Shown here in pieces: positions 15,955 to 24,690 of a stretch of DNA of 64,000 nucleotides (positions are counted from its first letter, which is position 1; each line of letters starts with the position of its first letter). The stretch comes from Luteibacter jiangsuensis (GTDB taxonomy: Bacteria; Pseudomonadota; Gammaproteobacteria; Xanthomonadales; Rhodanobacteraceae). The notes below the pieces were generated by a model, which searched no databases, had not been told where the DNA came from, and saw only the letters and a list, made by a program, of their open reading frames with translations. Position numbers and translations under genes: made by a program. The stretch covers positions 581,001-645,000 of the forward strand of contig NZ_JAUSSK010000002.1 of assembly GCF_030812295.1 (NCBI RefSeq), in the 5' to 3' direction.

Positions 15955-18900
15955 ATGGACGTTCGGGGCACTCAGGGAGGGAGGGCGAATTGGCCCGCCA
16001 CAGGGATGGGTTTGGTCGGTATCGCATGGCGGTATGCTGTTCTGGTGCTTTTCGTCGCTGGCGCGGTGATCTCGCCGGAAGCACGTGGTCAGGATGCCTC
16101 GCCGTCGTCAGGACGACAGCTCCCGGCGTGGACGACGACTGTCCCGGCAGCCGCACCAAACGGCATCGCTGCCACCGTTGACGTGACCGGCACCTGGCAC
16201 GGCAACCTGCATGCAGCCGGTGATTCCACCGCCGCAGACTGGGCCGAGGAATTCGAACTCACGCAGGACGTTGCCGGTAATGTGACAGGCACGCGTCGTA
16301 CGACGCCGCTGTCGAATGCCAGTGGCTGGTACTTATGGTCGATAGCCGGCGGCGTCTCGGGGAACACGTTGACGATCGGCGACGGCACCATCCTTGCGCA
16401 AGGCGGCTCGAACACGGGATGCAAGACGTCGATGTCGCTCGCCTTGTCCGAGACACCGGACGGCACTCGATTACAAGGTACCTGGACCTCAACCCAGGCC
16501 GGCTGTTCCAGTGGCACGGTGGACATCACGCGCTATGGTGGGCAGGCAACCAAGAACCTCGGCAGCGGAGCGAGGTGCGATGGCGGTCTCGGCTCCGCCA
16601 AGTCCGGTAGCGGGAGCGGCGGCACCGCCAGCGGCAATGCCAACGGCTCGTCTTGCGCCGAGGTCATGGGTGCAAACGTCGTGGGCGACCCGATCGATGC
16701 CTCCACCGGTAACTTCCATCTTCAGGAGGACGACTACGAGGGCGGCCCCTGGCTCACCTTCCGGCGCTTCTACAACAGCAACGGCGCGACCGCACCGGCG
16801 GCCATGGGGTTCCGCTGGCGGCACGTCTTCGATCGCTCGCTGAACATCTCGGGCAATCCAGCGAACACCATCATTTCATTGCGCCCCGACGGTAAGCAGA
16901 CGATCTACACGCGCAGCGACAGTACCGGCTCATGGCTCGCCGACACGCGGACGGACATCCTCACCGATCTCCGTGACGCGCAGGGCGCGCCCATGGGGTA
17001 CGCCTTGTTTGTCGGCGGCACACGACAGACCGAAAACTATGATCTGGCCGGTCACCTGATATCGGTGGTTGGCCAGGACGGCCAGGGAATCACGCTCAGT
17101 TATACGGCCACGCCTTCGCCGGCGATCGGATTGCTGTCGACGGTAACTGACTCAAAGGGCCGCCAGCTCGTCTTCACCTACGACAGCTCCGCCCGGCTCA
17201 GTGTGGTGAAGCTGCCCGATGGCAAGAGTCTGTCCTACAGCTACGGCTCTTCCTCGTCCAACCTCAGTCAGGTGGTCTATGCGGACAATCAAACCCGTAG
17301 GTATACCTACAACGAGAGCGGCTTTGTCGGTGCAACACCGCTGCCGAACGCGCTGACGGGCATCACGGACCAGCGCGGTATACGTTACGAAAGCATCACC
17401 TACGACGACCTTGGACGGGCAACCTCGTCGACGTTCAACGGCAATGTTGGCACCACGCGGATCGCTTACCAGGCCGATGGAACCTCGGCGATCACCTACC
17501 CGCTAGGCAATACCGTTCGCATCGCGCCCGTTTCTATCGACGGCCTGATGAGGGTGGGTTCGCTCGACGGTCCTTGCACCCCCGACTGCGGTCAGCCCTG
17601 GCAGTCTCGCACGTATGATGCGCGCGGCTTCCCAGCGAGCATGGTGGACTTCAACGGCGTTTCGACGCAGACCACATACGACGCCTTTGGGTTACTGGAG
17701 TCGACCAGCGAAGCAGTGGGCCTGCCCGAGGAGCGGCGCACGCAGACCACATGGGACACGGGTCTTCGCTTGCCATTGGTGACGCGTGTGCTCGACGGTG
17801 CCGGAACGGCGCTCATGGCCACGAGCCAGGTCTACGATGCGACAGGGCTATTGCTTGCACGTTGCCAAGCGGATCTCGCAGAACCTGGCGCTTCGACCTA
17901 TGTCTGCTCGCCGACCGGAGATGTCCCTGCTGGCGTACGTCGCTGGATCTACACCTATTGCGCTGTGGTCGACACCACACAGTGTCCGCTAGCCGGTCTT
18001 CTGCTGAGTATCACCGGACCGCGCAAGGACGTGGTGCAGACCACGACGTACCAGTACTACATGGACGATACCGCTCAGTGGCGACACGGCGACCTGAAGT
18101 CCGTCACCGATGCATTGGGCCACGTCACCCGCATTGCGAAGTACGACGGCGCGGGTAGACCGACGCGCACCATCGATGCCAATGGCGTCATCACCGATCT
18201 CACGTACACGCCACGCGGATGGCTACAATCGCGGACGGTACGGGCCAATGCCGATGGCTCGGATGCATCGGGCGACGTCCTGACGAAAATTGCCTACACA
18301 ACGTACGGCAACGTCGAGACCCTCACCGACCCCAGCGGTGTCGTCACGAATTTTATCTACGACAACGCCCATCGCCTGACGGACATCAAGGACACCGCGG
18401 GAAACCGCATTCACTATATTCTCGATGCGGCGGGCAATCGCGTGCAAGAGCAGGTGCTCAATCCGTCTGGCGTCGTGATCAAGGGCGTAACGCGGACATA
18501 CAACGCCTTGGGACGCCTGACCCGACTCTTCGACGGCCTGAACCACGTGATCATGGATGCCAGCGCCCCCGCCGCATACGACGGCAACGGCCATCTCGTA
18601 CAAAACATCGACGGCCTGGGCGTGCAGACGAAGGCAACGTACGACGGCCTGGATCGACTGGTCGTGGCTATTCAGGATGCCAGCGGGAAGACAGCGGCCA
18701 CTCAAAACACGCAGACCGTGACGCAATACGATGCGCTCGATCACATCGAGGGCATCAGCGACCCCGAGGGCCTAGCGACCACGTACGTTCGCAACGCCTT
18801 CGGCGATGTCGTGAACCAGGTGAGCCCGGATACGGGGCCATCGTCGGCAGGTTTCGACGAGGCTGGCAACGCCACGACCAGCACGGATGCCCGTGGCACG

Positions 18901-20586
18901 ACCGTCAGCTACACCTACGACGCACTGAACCGTCGTACCTCGGCGACTTACCCGACGACCGCCGACAACGTGTTGTGGCGTTACGACGAGCCGGACAGTA
19001 CGACCGGATGCGCGGGCTCCTTCCCGATCGGCCGGCTCACCCGCATCGTGGAATCGGCCGTGACAACGACCTATTGCTACGACCGGCGTGGGAACGTTAC
19101 CCGGAAGAGCCAGACGCTCGGAACACAGACCGACACGACCAGTTACACCTATACCCGCGCGGATCGGCTGGACACCGTGACGTATCCAAATGGTGGCAAG
19201 GTGACCTATTCGCGGGACTACCGGGGTCGCACGGTATCGATACTCTTCACGGCCCCTGGGGTGGGCCAGACCGTGGTCAGTAGCGTCACCTATCTGCCTT
19301 TCGGACCGGTGGCAAGTTACCGCCTGGGGAGCGGGCAGACCGTTACGCGAACTTACGATGCGAACTTTGCGGTCACCGACGTCTCCAGCCCGGCGCTCGA
19401 TCTGCACTTCGCACGCGACGTCATGGGCAACCTCGTGTCGCTCGGTGCCACCCCTGGCGCCATTCCGGCAACGGAAACCTACACTTATGATCCGCTCTAC
19501 CGCCTGACCTCCGTGAATGACGCGGATGGCGCGGCGATCGAGGCCTACACGTATAACAGGACCGGCGATCGACTGAACAAGGTGGCGCCAGGACAAGCCA
19601 CCGGCGCTTACGGCTATCAGGCAGGTACTCATTGGCTCACGAGCGTAGGAACCGATTCCCGTACCTACGATTCCAATGGAAACACGACCGGAAGCACGAT
19701 CGCCGGCGAGGCACTCGGCTACGGTTACAACGGCCGCAATCGCATGACGGCGGTCCGGCGCAATGGCGCTACGGTAGGTACGTACGTCTACAATGCGCTC
19801 GGACAGCGAGTGTCCAAGACGGTAACAACGCCTGCTGCTGGTATCACGCGGTTCGTGTATGACGAAAACAGTCAGCTATTGGCCGAGTATGGGGCCACGA
19901 ACCGGGATATTGTCTGGCTGGACAACTTGCCTATTGCAACGGTCGACATCGCTGGCGGAATTGCGACTTTCGGATATATTCACGCGGATGCATTGGGTAC
20001 GCCTCGTGCGGTCGCCGATGCCAAGGGCGTGACGATCTGGACGTTGGTGTTTCAGGGAAACCCGTTTGGCGAGATGCTGCCGGCGTCTCTGACGGGTTAC
20101 ACGTTGAATCTTCGTTTTCCCGGTCAGTACTTCGATGCAGAGAGTGGGCTGAGCTACAACGTAAACCGTGACTATGAACCCGCAACTGGGCGGTACATTC
20201 AAAGCGATCCACTCGGTTTACTCGCAGGCACTACTACGTTCGCCTACGTAGGAAGCAATCCGCTTGGTTACGTAGATCCTCTAGGGCTCGCTACAAAGTG
20301 CAAAACGATTCTCAAGCTTCCCGGCTTCGACCTCCAGAAATGCTCCGACGATGGATCACAGCCCTCGCCACAAGATGCGAAGGATGCGAAGCGGATGTCA
20401 CCGGGACAGTTGGACAAGGCATGTGAGGCAAACGGATACAAAGACGCACATGAAATGAAGAGGGATCTAAACCTCGGCAGCGACCGTGACATATTTGTCG
20501 ACGGGAATGGGAACATGTATTCCGGGCCACGGCAAGGAACCGGGCAAATGGAATACTTAAATATGAACTCGAACGGGTGGAAGTAA
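15955..20586 (+). CDS. RHS-repeat polymorphic toxin, C-terminal toxin type 33-like
   Basis: 1543 residues. The ATG at 15955 has AGGGA upstream. A membrane/signal segment (about 27-45) is followed by a beta-rich domain (VTGTWHGNLHA..., about 75-200), a DUF6531-type entry motif (GDPIDASTGNFHLQEDDYEGG), then many YD/RHS repeats (YDALNRRTSATYP and similar). The conserved RHS end is NVNRDYEPATGRYIQSDPLGL and NPLGYVDPLGL near residue 1443. The last 100 residues are a separate lower-GC module (MSPGQLDKACEANGYKDAHEMK, DRDIFVDGNGNMYSGPRQGTG) resembling polymorphic toxin type 33. The protein likely forms a shell that delivers the toxin tip to competitors. The next gene is the probable immunity gene. 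Confidence 0.85.
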   Translation: MDVRGTQGGRANWPATGMGLVGIAWRYAVLVLFVAGAVISPEARGQDASPSSGRQLPAWTTTVPAAAPNGIAATVDVTGTWHGNLHAAGDSTAADWAEEFELTQDVAGNVTGTRRTTPLSNASGWYLWSIAGGVSGNTLTIGDGTILAQGGSNTGCKTSMSLALSETPDGTRLQGTWTSTQAGCSSGTVDITRYGGQATKNLGSGARCDGGLGSAKSGSGSGGTASGNANGSSCAEVMGANVVGDPIDASTGNFHLQEDDYEGGPWLTFRRFYNSNGATAPAAMGFRWRHVFDRSLNISGNPANTIISLRPDGKQTIYTRSDSTGSWLADTRTDILTDLRDAQGAPMGYALFVGGTRQTENYDLAGHLISVVGQDGQGITLSYTATPSPAIGLLSTVTDSKGRQLVFTYDSSARLSVVKLPDGKSLSYSYGSSSSNLSQVVYADNQTRRYTYNESGFVGATPLPNALTGITDQRGIRYESITYDDLGRATSSTFNGNVGTTRIAYQADGTSAITYPLGNTVRIAPVSIDGLMRVGSLDGPCTPDCGQPWQSRTYDARGFPASMVDFNGVSTQTTYDAFGLLESTSEAVGLPEERRTQTTWDTGLRLPLVTRVLDGAGTALMATSQVYDATGLLLARCQADLAEPGASTYVCSPTGDVPAGVRRWIYTYCAVVDTTQCPLAGLLLSITGPRKDVVQTTTYQYYMDDTAQWRHGDLKSVTDALGHVTRIAKYDGAGRPTRTIDANGVITDLTYTPRGWLQSRTVRANADGSDASGDVLTKIAYTTYGNVETLTDPSGVVTNFIYDNAHRLTDIKDTAGNRIHYILDAAGNRVQEQVLNPSGVVIKGVTRTYNALGRLTRLFDGLNHVIMDASAPAAYDGNGHLVQNIDGLGVQTKATYDGLDRLVVAIQDASGKTAATQNTQTVTQYDALDHIEGISDPEGLATTYVRNAFGDVVNQVSPDTGPSSAGFDEAGNATTSTDARGTTVSYTYDALNRRTSATYPTTADNVLWRYDEPDSTTGCAGSFPIGRLTRIVESAVTTTYCYDRRGNVTRKSQTLGTQTDTTSYTYTRADRLDTVTYPNGGKVTYSRDYRGRTVSILFTAPGVGQTVVSSVTYLPFGPVASYRLGSGQTVTRTYDANFAVTDVSSPALDLHFARDVMGNLVSLGATPGAIPATETYTYDPLYRLTSVNDADGAAIEAYTYNRTGDRLNKVAPGQATGAYGYQAGTHWLTSVGTDSRTYDSNGNTTGSTIAGEALGYGYNGRNRMTAVRRNGATVGTYVYNALGQRVSKTVTTPAAGITRFVYDENSQLLAEYGATNRDIVWLDNLPIATVDIAGGIATFGYIHADALGTPRAVADAKGVTIWTLVFQGNPFGEMLPASLTGYTLNLRFPGQYFDAESGLSYNVNRDYEPATGRYIQSDPLGLLAGTTTFAYVGSNPLGYVDPLGLATKCKTILKLPGFDLQKCSDDGSQPSPQDAKDAKRMSPGQLDKACEANGYKDAHEMKRDLNLGSDRDIFVDGNGNMYSGPRQGTGQMEYLNMNSNGWK

Positions 20587-20972
20587 TGTCGTCGAAATTG
20601 TTCATCTCATTTTCACTCATCGGCACAACCACGCATCCTCGTGATATTTCTGCCGTTACTCGCATCAAGCCTTATACGGAATTATTGCGAGGCGAGCGAA
20701 ACAGCGAGCGAGACTTACCAAGATCCAATCTATGGACGCTTCGCTCGGAAGGCGGCCCGGAACAGTCCGTGGAGTCACATTGGAACACAATCGAGAAAGA
20801 TCTTCTGTCCAACATCGATGCTTTTCGTCGTTTTTCTGCAGAAGGTAGAGCAGTTATAACCATTGTCGTTATGGGCGATGACCCGCGATGTCCGAGTATT
20901 GAGATTCCCCCGTCCATGTCGCTTTTTGCTGGATCAATTGGTGCGACGATCGATGTCGATCACCTACAATAG
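20586..20972 (+). CDS. DUF4279-like protein, probable cognate immunity protein
   Basis: 128 residues. The ATG at 20586 shares its first base with the RHS stop (TAATG), so the two are translationally coupled. The pattern fits DUF4279: KLFISFSLIGTTTHPRDISA, LWTLRSEGG, a long helix ending LLSNIDAFRRFSAEG, VITIVVMGDDPRCPSIEIPP and a final GATIDVDHL. DUF4279 proteins are common directly behind RHS or contact-dependent toxin tips. The GC content is lower than the RHS core, matching the toxin tip. It should bind and neutralise the tip in the producing cell. Confidence 0.75.
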   Translation: MSSKLFISFSLIGTTTHPRDISAVTRIKPYTELLRGERNSERDLPRSNLWTLRSEGGPEQSVESHWNTIEKDLLSNIDAFRRFSAEGRAVITIVVMGDDPRCPSIEIPPSMSLFAGSIGATIDVDHLQ

Positions 20973-20990
20973 GAGTTCCGGGGAAGTAAT

Positions 20991-21038
20991 TACGATGTCG
21001 AGTCGCATCTGAGCTTCAGCGTAAATCGTGACAACTGA
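20991..21038 (+). pseudogene. RHS core fragment (orphan-module scar)
   Basis: The 16 codons read YDVESHLSFSVNRDN and stop. They match the RHS motif FDAESGLSYNVNRDYEP in the intact protein (20131-20175), also at nucleotide level. No RHS frame continues on either side. Such scars remain when toxin-immunity modules are displaced and stacked behind an RHS gene. Confidence 0.6.
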
Positions 21039-21598
21039 ATTGCTCCGGTTCTATCGAGTGAAGGGGGCGGTGTACAGCAGGGAGACTGGCTTCTTTGCAC
21101 CGATTGCAGAGATCAACACGTCGGACTATTTTCACAACGTTGATTGTGGCGAAAGCTTTGATAGGGTTCAGAGCGATGACGCCAAACGAGAGCGGGCATC
21201 GCTTCCGAAGCATGACAGGCAGTCTCTACATAGTTTGATCAAGCGAGAGTATTCGTTACTGCGGGCGCTCTTCGAGTGATAGGGACTGCAACGCAGCGGC
21301 GTCGCCAGTCACTCTTTGGCGGGCGTCGTCGGGGCGGCTTCGTTAGTCTGAATCCAAACAGTCACTGTACGGCGGCGGCAATCCTATCAATACGCGCGTC
21401 GCTTTGGATGAATAAACATGGGTCTCAGCTAAGTCTTGGGCTTGTATCCTTGTGGTCGCATCAAGATTAAGAGCGGCCGCATGCGGGCCGAACACGGGCG
21501 GCAGTGGTCTTTGACCAGTAGTCCGGCCAATCCCCGGCTCGCCGCGTCATACTCGCAGTGGGCGGAGTGCCAAGAGCTAGCGGCGGCTCCCCCTTGGC
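21039..21598. other. 560-bp stretch without a convincing gene
   Basis: A GTG-started frame at 21028-21279 (83 codons, ending SLIKREYSLLRALFE) overlaps the RHS scar and may be a decayed toxin or immunity remnant; I see no family signature in it. From 21280 to 21598 no frame has a ribosome site and plausible composition. No tRNA or insertion sequence was seen. Confidence 0.4.
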
Positions 21599-22012
21599 TC
21601 ATCGGCCGAAGGTGATGAACCGCTTGAGCCTGCCCGTTGCTCGTGCGATCACCCGACGCGTGCGCTCCCGCCACGAGCGACTAGCCCGATCAGAGGCGAC
21701 GTGACGTGCTACCTGCTTCCGCATGATCGCTTCGGCTTGGCTTGGTGAGAAGGCCCGAAGCCATTCCACTTCTCCATTGGAAATAAAGTAATGCGAGTGG
21801 CACGGAGCATCAGCAACGAGAATCGACGGCGTAATAGACGGTCCAGTCACCGTCGCTGAGATACGGTGACCGTCTGGCACCAACAGCGTGATACGGTGAC
21901 CGCATCCGCATGCGCAAAGGAGCGCTGCTAACTCGAATTCCACGTTGTGGTACACGACGCCCGCGATCAACTCCGCAGGAATACGCTGTACTGCCTCATA
22001 TCTGTATCTCAT
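21599..22012 (-). CDS. DUF6527-family protein of a ubiquitin-like module
   Basis: 137 residues. The core (about 1-90) carries the family's metal-site look: CACGCGH at about 33-39 and CHSHYFI at about 71-77, i.e. CxCGxH ... CHSH, good zinc ligands. The remaining 50 residues form a basic helix-rich tail (QVARHVASDRASRSWRERTRR). The start overlaps the E1 stop as ATGA (22009-22012), so it is the third gene of the Ubl-E1-DUF6527 operon. The family is uncharacterised; deconjugation, Ubl maturation or an adaptor/ligase-like role are all possible. Confidence 0.75.
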   Translation of the reverse strand: MRYRYEAVQRIPAELIAGVVYHNVEFELAALLCACGCGHRITLLVPDGHRISATVTGPSITPSILVADAPCHSHYFISNGEVEWLRAFSPSQAEAIMRKQVARHVASDRASRSWRERTRRVIARATGRLKRFITFGR

Positions 22013-23220
22013 TCGCTGGCTCGCTCGGCGTCCGCTTCAAATGACGCGGTTTCGAAGGTGTACCACGCGGCGTCGTTCGTCCGGTCATATAGCCCGAAAT
22101 GCTGTTTAAAGCGGACAACGGCCATCGCCGCATTCAGCGCATTGAGCTCAATGATCTGCGCCTGCTTGCGGTACTCCGCATCCTTCGGATTCACAGTTGG
22201 CAAGTATGGGCTATCCACGGCTCGTTCGTAGGCCTCGCGATCGATTCCGGTGATGCGAACCACGCCGTTAAGCGTTCCGCCGAAGGATCGATTGAGTCCC
22301 ATACCGCAATCGACATAGGGGATGCCCCCATTGCTCAGCCATTCGACGATGAAGCGCCGCGAGGGGCCATCGTCGACTGAGACGAAGACGAAGTCGAAAT
22401 CGCGCAGACGATCTATGTTCTCGGCGGTAACCCGCTCTGGCACAGGTGTGATGCCAGCGTGCCAACTGTCGTAGTACTGACTCAGTGCTTCGACCTTCGG
22501 CTTTCCGATGGCGTTGCTGCCTATGACTCCTGGGATCCGAAACAGCGTATGGACGTGAATCTTGTCATCGTCGAACAACGTGATGGCTTCCAAGTGTGTT
22601 CGCACAACAAAATCCAGGATGCATGATCCGGTACCCCCGAGTCCGACAATGGCTACCTTTTTTCGTCGAAGGCGGTCACTTAGGTCGTTAATGCCGTAGT
22701 TCGAAGAAGCCGTGTCTGGGAGCCGAAGCGGCGATCCCTGCTCGGCAGCCCGCCGTTCGATGCCACGCAAAGGTGTCGCGCCGGGATGCGCCGCTATAGC
22801 TGGCCGGACTATGACGTCGAGATAGGTTTGGATCTTCTCTTGGAAGGAGACGTAGTTGCGCGGCTGCTGGTCATCGTCCCGCAGCTTCAACGAGAACGCC
22901 CAGTCCGTCATGATGCCGGGAATGATCTGGACAGTCGCAGGTGCGGCACCAATGCCCAGCTCGACTCCGCCCGCGGCGTACGGCCGGCCGCCACGCCACC
23001 ACACCTGGTGGGTGCCGGCAGGCTCGATCACTGATTCGGGACCAAGGGCAACGGGGGTGAACAGATCGCCATATTGAATAGCGCCGGCCTGATCCAGGTA
23101 GGGCAAGCCGTAGAGCGAAAAGTGCCCCCCCAAGAAGTCGGCGTGGTAGCCGAGTTCATGGAGGTCCCGGACGAACGGATTACGACTCGCCAGTTCCAGA
23201 AACACGGAATCGCATGCCAT
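22009..23220 (-). CDS. E1-like ThiF-family adenylyltransferase with N-terminal DUF6791-like domain
   Basis: 403 residues from the ATG at 23220, which overlaps the Ubl gene by 41 bp. Residues about 1-165 are a DUF6791-like domain (NPFVRDLHELGYHADFLGGHF, WWRGGRPYAAGGVELG). Residues about 187-400 are a Rossmann ThiF/E1 domain with the ATP loop VGLGGTGS (192-199), the acidic strand ITLFDDDKIHVHTLFR (Asp/Arg for Mg-ATP) and FVFVSVDDGPSRR. A Cys at 305 (PYVDCGMGLN) is the best candidate for a catalytic thioester residue. It should adenylate the C-terminus of the adjacent Ubl. There is no E2 gene nearby. The third gene, DUF6527, is translationally coupled. Confidence 0.85.
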   Translation of the reverse strand: MACDSVFLELASRNPFVRDLHELGYHADFLGGHFSLYGLPYLDQAGAIQYGDLFTPVALGPESVIEPAGTHQVWWRGGRPYAAGGVELGIGAAPATVQIIPGIMTDWAFSLKLRDDDQQPRNYVSFQEKIQTYLDVIVRPAIAAHPGATPLRGIERRAAEQGSPLRLPDTASSNYGINDLSDRLRRKKVAIVGLGGTGSCILDFVVRTHLEAITLFDDDKIHVHTLFRIPGVIGSNAIGKPKVEALSQYYDSWHAGITPVPERVTAENIDRLRDFDFVFVSVDDGPSRRFIVEWLSNGGIPYVDCGMGLNRSFGGTLNGVVRITGIDREAYERAVDSPYLPTVNPKDAEYRKQAQIIELNALNAAMAVVRFKQHFGLYDRTNDAAWYTFETASFEADAERASE

Positions 23221-23428
23221 TTTTGATTCTAACCTCTTCTGAAGGTGCGAGCGTGCCACTCGGATTCTCCGAGGGGCCATGGGAATACTTGACGACGTAC
23301 TGTTTCGACTGCGGTTGGCCTGCGCCAAGGTAGAGATCGACGACACGCTCGTACGAAATCGTCTGTGTCTCGACCTCGTGGCTATCCTGGTTGACGAAAA
23401 TATGAAGCTTTTTCTTTTCGGTGGTCAT
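23180..23428 (-). CDS. single-domain ubiquitin-like protein (multi-ubiquitin family)
   Basis: 82 residues, one beta-grasp domain of the multi_ubiq type. KLHIFVNQDSHEVETQTISYERVVDLYLG gives the first hairpin and helix, YVVKYSHGPSENPSGTL the middle strands, and EEVRIKNGMRFRVSG the last strand. Family members often carry several tandem domains; this has one. The C-terminus is ...SGTGES, so Gly is followed by two extra residues. Conjugation through Gly would need trimming; direct use of Ser is the alternative. It is the first gene of the operon and likely the substrate of the E1 encoded next. Confidence 0.8.
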   Translation of the reverse strand: MTTEKKKLHIFVNQDSHEVETQTISYERVVDLYLGAGQPQSKQYVVKYSHGPSENPSGTLAPSEEVRIKNGMRFRVSGTGES

Positions 23429-23487
23429 AATCTGTGCTCTCGAGGAGGTCCGTATAAAAGCCCATGGCGGTCATGAAATTAGAGACA

Positions 23488-23540
23488 ACTCATCTTTATG
23501 AGTCCATGGACACAGATGCTGTGTTCGACTAAGAATCGAA
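23488..23540. promoter_or_regulatory. three adjacent inverted repeats in the divergent promoter region
   Basis: Within the 282-bp gap between the Ubl operon and the sigma-like operon lie ACTCAT-CTTT-ATGAGT (23488-23503), ACACAG-ATG-CTGTGT (23510-23524) and TTCGA-CTAAGAA-TCGAA (23524-23540). The cluster is AT-richer than its surroundings and lies about 60-110 bp before the Ubl start. It probably carries the operator(s) controlling both operons. The rest of the gap to 23710 shows only a good AGGAGG at 23700-23705. Confidence 0.5.
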
Positions 23541-23710
23541 CATACAACGCGTTAGGTCGGGCACAGGGCCGCCCATATCCTTAGGCGCTTGGAAACGGCA
23601 AGTTCGGACATGACCGAAGGAACTATCTCCAGGGGCATCGCGTTGGCGGTAAAGTTGGGTGGCGTGTCCTAACGGGCGCGTCTGGAGAGCCTAAGCACAA
23701 GGAGGCCGCC

Positions 23711-24268
23711 GTGACCAAAGCAGATCCCGATCATTCCATCCGGTCTACGGACGAAATTCATTCATTGATTCAGCAGCTTACGCGTGCCGAATGGCGGCGA
23801 TTGATGGTCGCCGCCTCCCGTCTCGCATCGAGCCTGCCAGGCTCAAGCGCTGAAGACGTGCTGCAAGAAGCCCTAGATGCGGCCTTGACTGGCCGACGAA
23901 TCTGTCCCAGGCATGTACCCGTTGTGACCTTTCTTGCGAATGCCATGCGTAGCGAACTAAATAACCTGCGCAAGAAGGCGGAGCGAACGGATGCATTGGA
24001 CGAAGTCTCGGAGGATCTCGATGGTTTGGTCGTCGAGTCGGCCGAGGACGCCGTGGTGTGGATGAACGACCTCGTCGCGCGGGTGCAACGCATCGCGGCG
24101 GCGTCGAAAGACGGTCGGGTACTAATGGTTCTTGAGGGGCGAGCAGAAGGGATGTCGCGCGAGGAGTTGCGTGACATGCTTAGCATCCCTTGGACCGAGT
24201 TCGAGTCCCTGGAGCGGCAGATCCGCCGGCTTCGGGATCGCGACGCCGACGAGGAGCGGACGGCATGA
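23711..24268 (+). CDS. sigma-70-like protein of the Ubl module
   Basis: 185 residues from a GTG with a perfect AGGAGG 5 bp upstream. Residues about 35-95 resemble sigma region 2 (SSAEDVLQEALDAAL, VVTFLANAMRSELNNLRKKAERTDAL). Residues about 125-180 resemble region 4 (VLMVLEGRAEGMSREELRDMLSIPWTEFESLERQIRRLR, an HTH). The long acidic linker between them is unusual, so it may be a specialised or degenerate sigma. It starts the plus-strand operon facing the Ubl operon; the next gene overlaps by ATGA. It probably drives one or both operons under stress or infection, but that is inference. Confidence 0.7.
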   Translation: MTKADPDHSIRSTDEIHSLIQQLTRAEWRRLMVAASRLASSLPGSSAEDVLQEALDAALTGRRICPRHVPVVTFLANAMRSELNNLRKKAERTDALDEVSEDLDGLVVESAEDAVVWMNDLVARVQRIAAASKDGRVLMVLEGRAEGMSREELRDMLSIPWTEFESLERQIRRLRDRDADEERTA

Positions 24269-24690
24269 CCAAGCACGCCAACGATGCGAAAGACCAGTTC
24301 GAACGGACGCTTGATTTCCTGCTTGAGGATGTCGATCGCCTGACCGACGCGGAGGTCGAGGAGGAGCTGCGCCTGGCCTTTGGCGATGTGTCTGCCGCCG
24401 ATGCCGCCGCTGCGCGCGCATTGATGGGCGCGAAGCGAGCCGGCGGGGCTGCCCGATTGGCCAGGGCAAAGATGGCCCTCGCCGGCCAATCGCGCGCCGA
24501 CGCACTACCTAGCGTGTCCGGCGCCGAAGCCAAGGCAGCGGTGCTCGGATACTGGCGTGCCAACCCGGGAGAACGGCCGATCACTATGGCCGCGAGAAAC
24601 GGCCAGACCTTGTCGGAAAGCGATGCGCTAGAAGTCTATCGCTCTCTCTTAGCATTGGGTTTAATCTCGGAGCCATCGAGTGGCCAGTGA
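24265..24690 (+). CDS. unknown 141-residue protein coupled to the sigma-like gene
   Basis: 141 residues. The ATG at 24265 overlaps the sigma stop (ATGA). It is almost all helix: an acidic first half (DFLLEDVDRLTDAEVEEELRL), an Ala-rich middle (ADAAAARALMGAKRAGGAARL) and a C-terminal segment (SESDALEVYRSLLALGLI) that could be a small winged-helix piece. I do not recognise a family. Its position between a sigma-like gene and an ImmA/IrrE protease gene suggests an anti-sigma factor or protease-sensitive adaptor; this is inference only. Confidence 0.65.
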   Translation: MTKHANDAKDQFERTLDFLLEDVDRLTDAEVEEELRLAFGDVSAADAAAARALMGAKRAGGAARLARAKMALAGQSRADALPSVSGAEAKAAVLGYWRANPGERPITMAARNGQTLSESDALEVYRSLLALGLISEPSSGQ

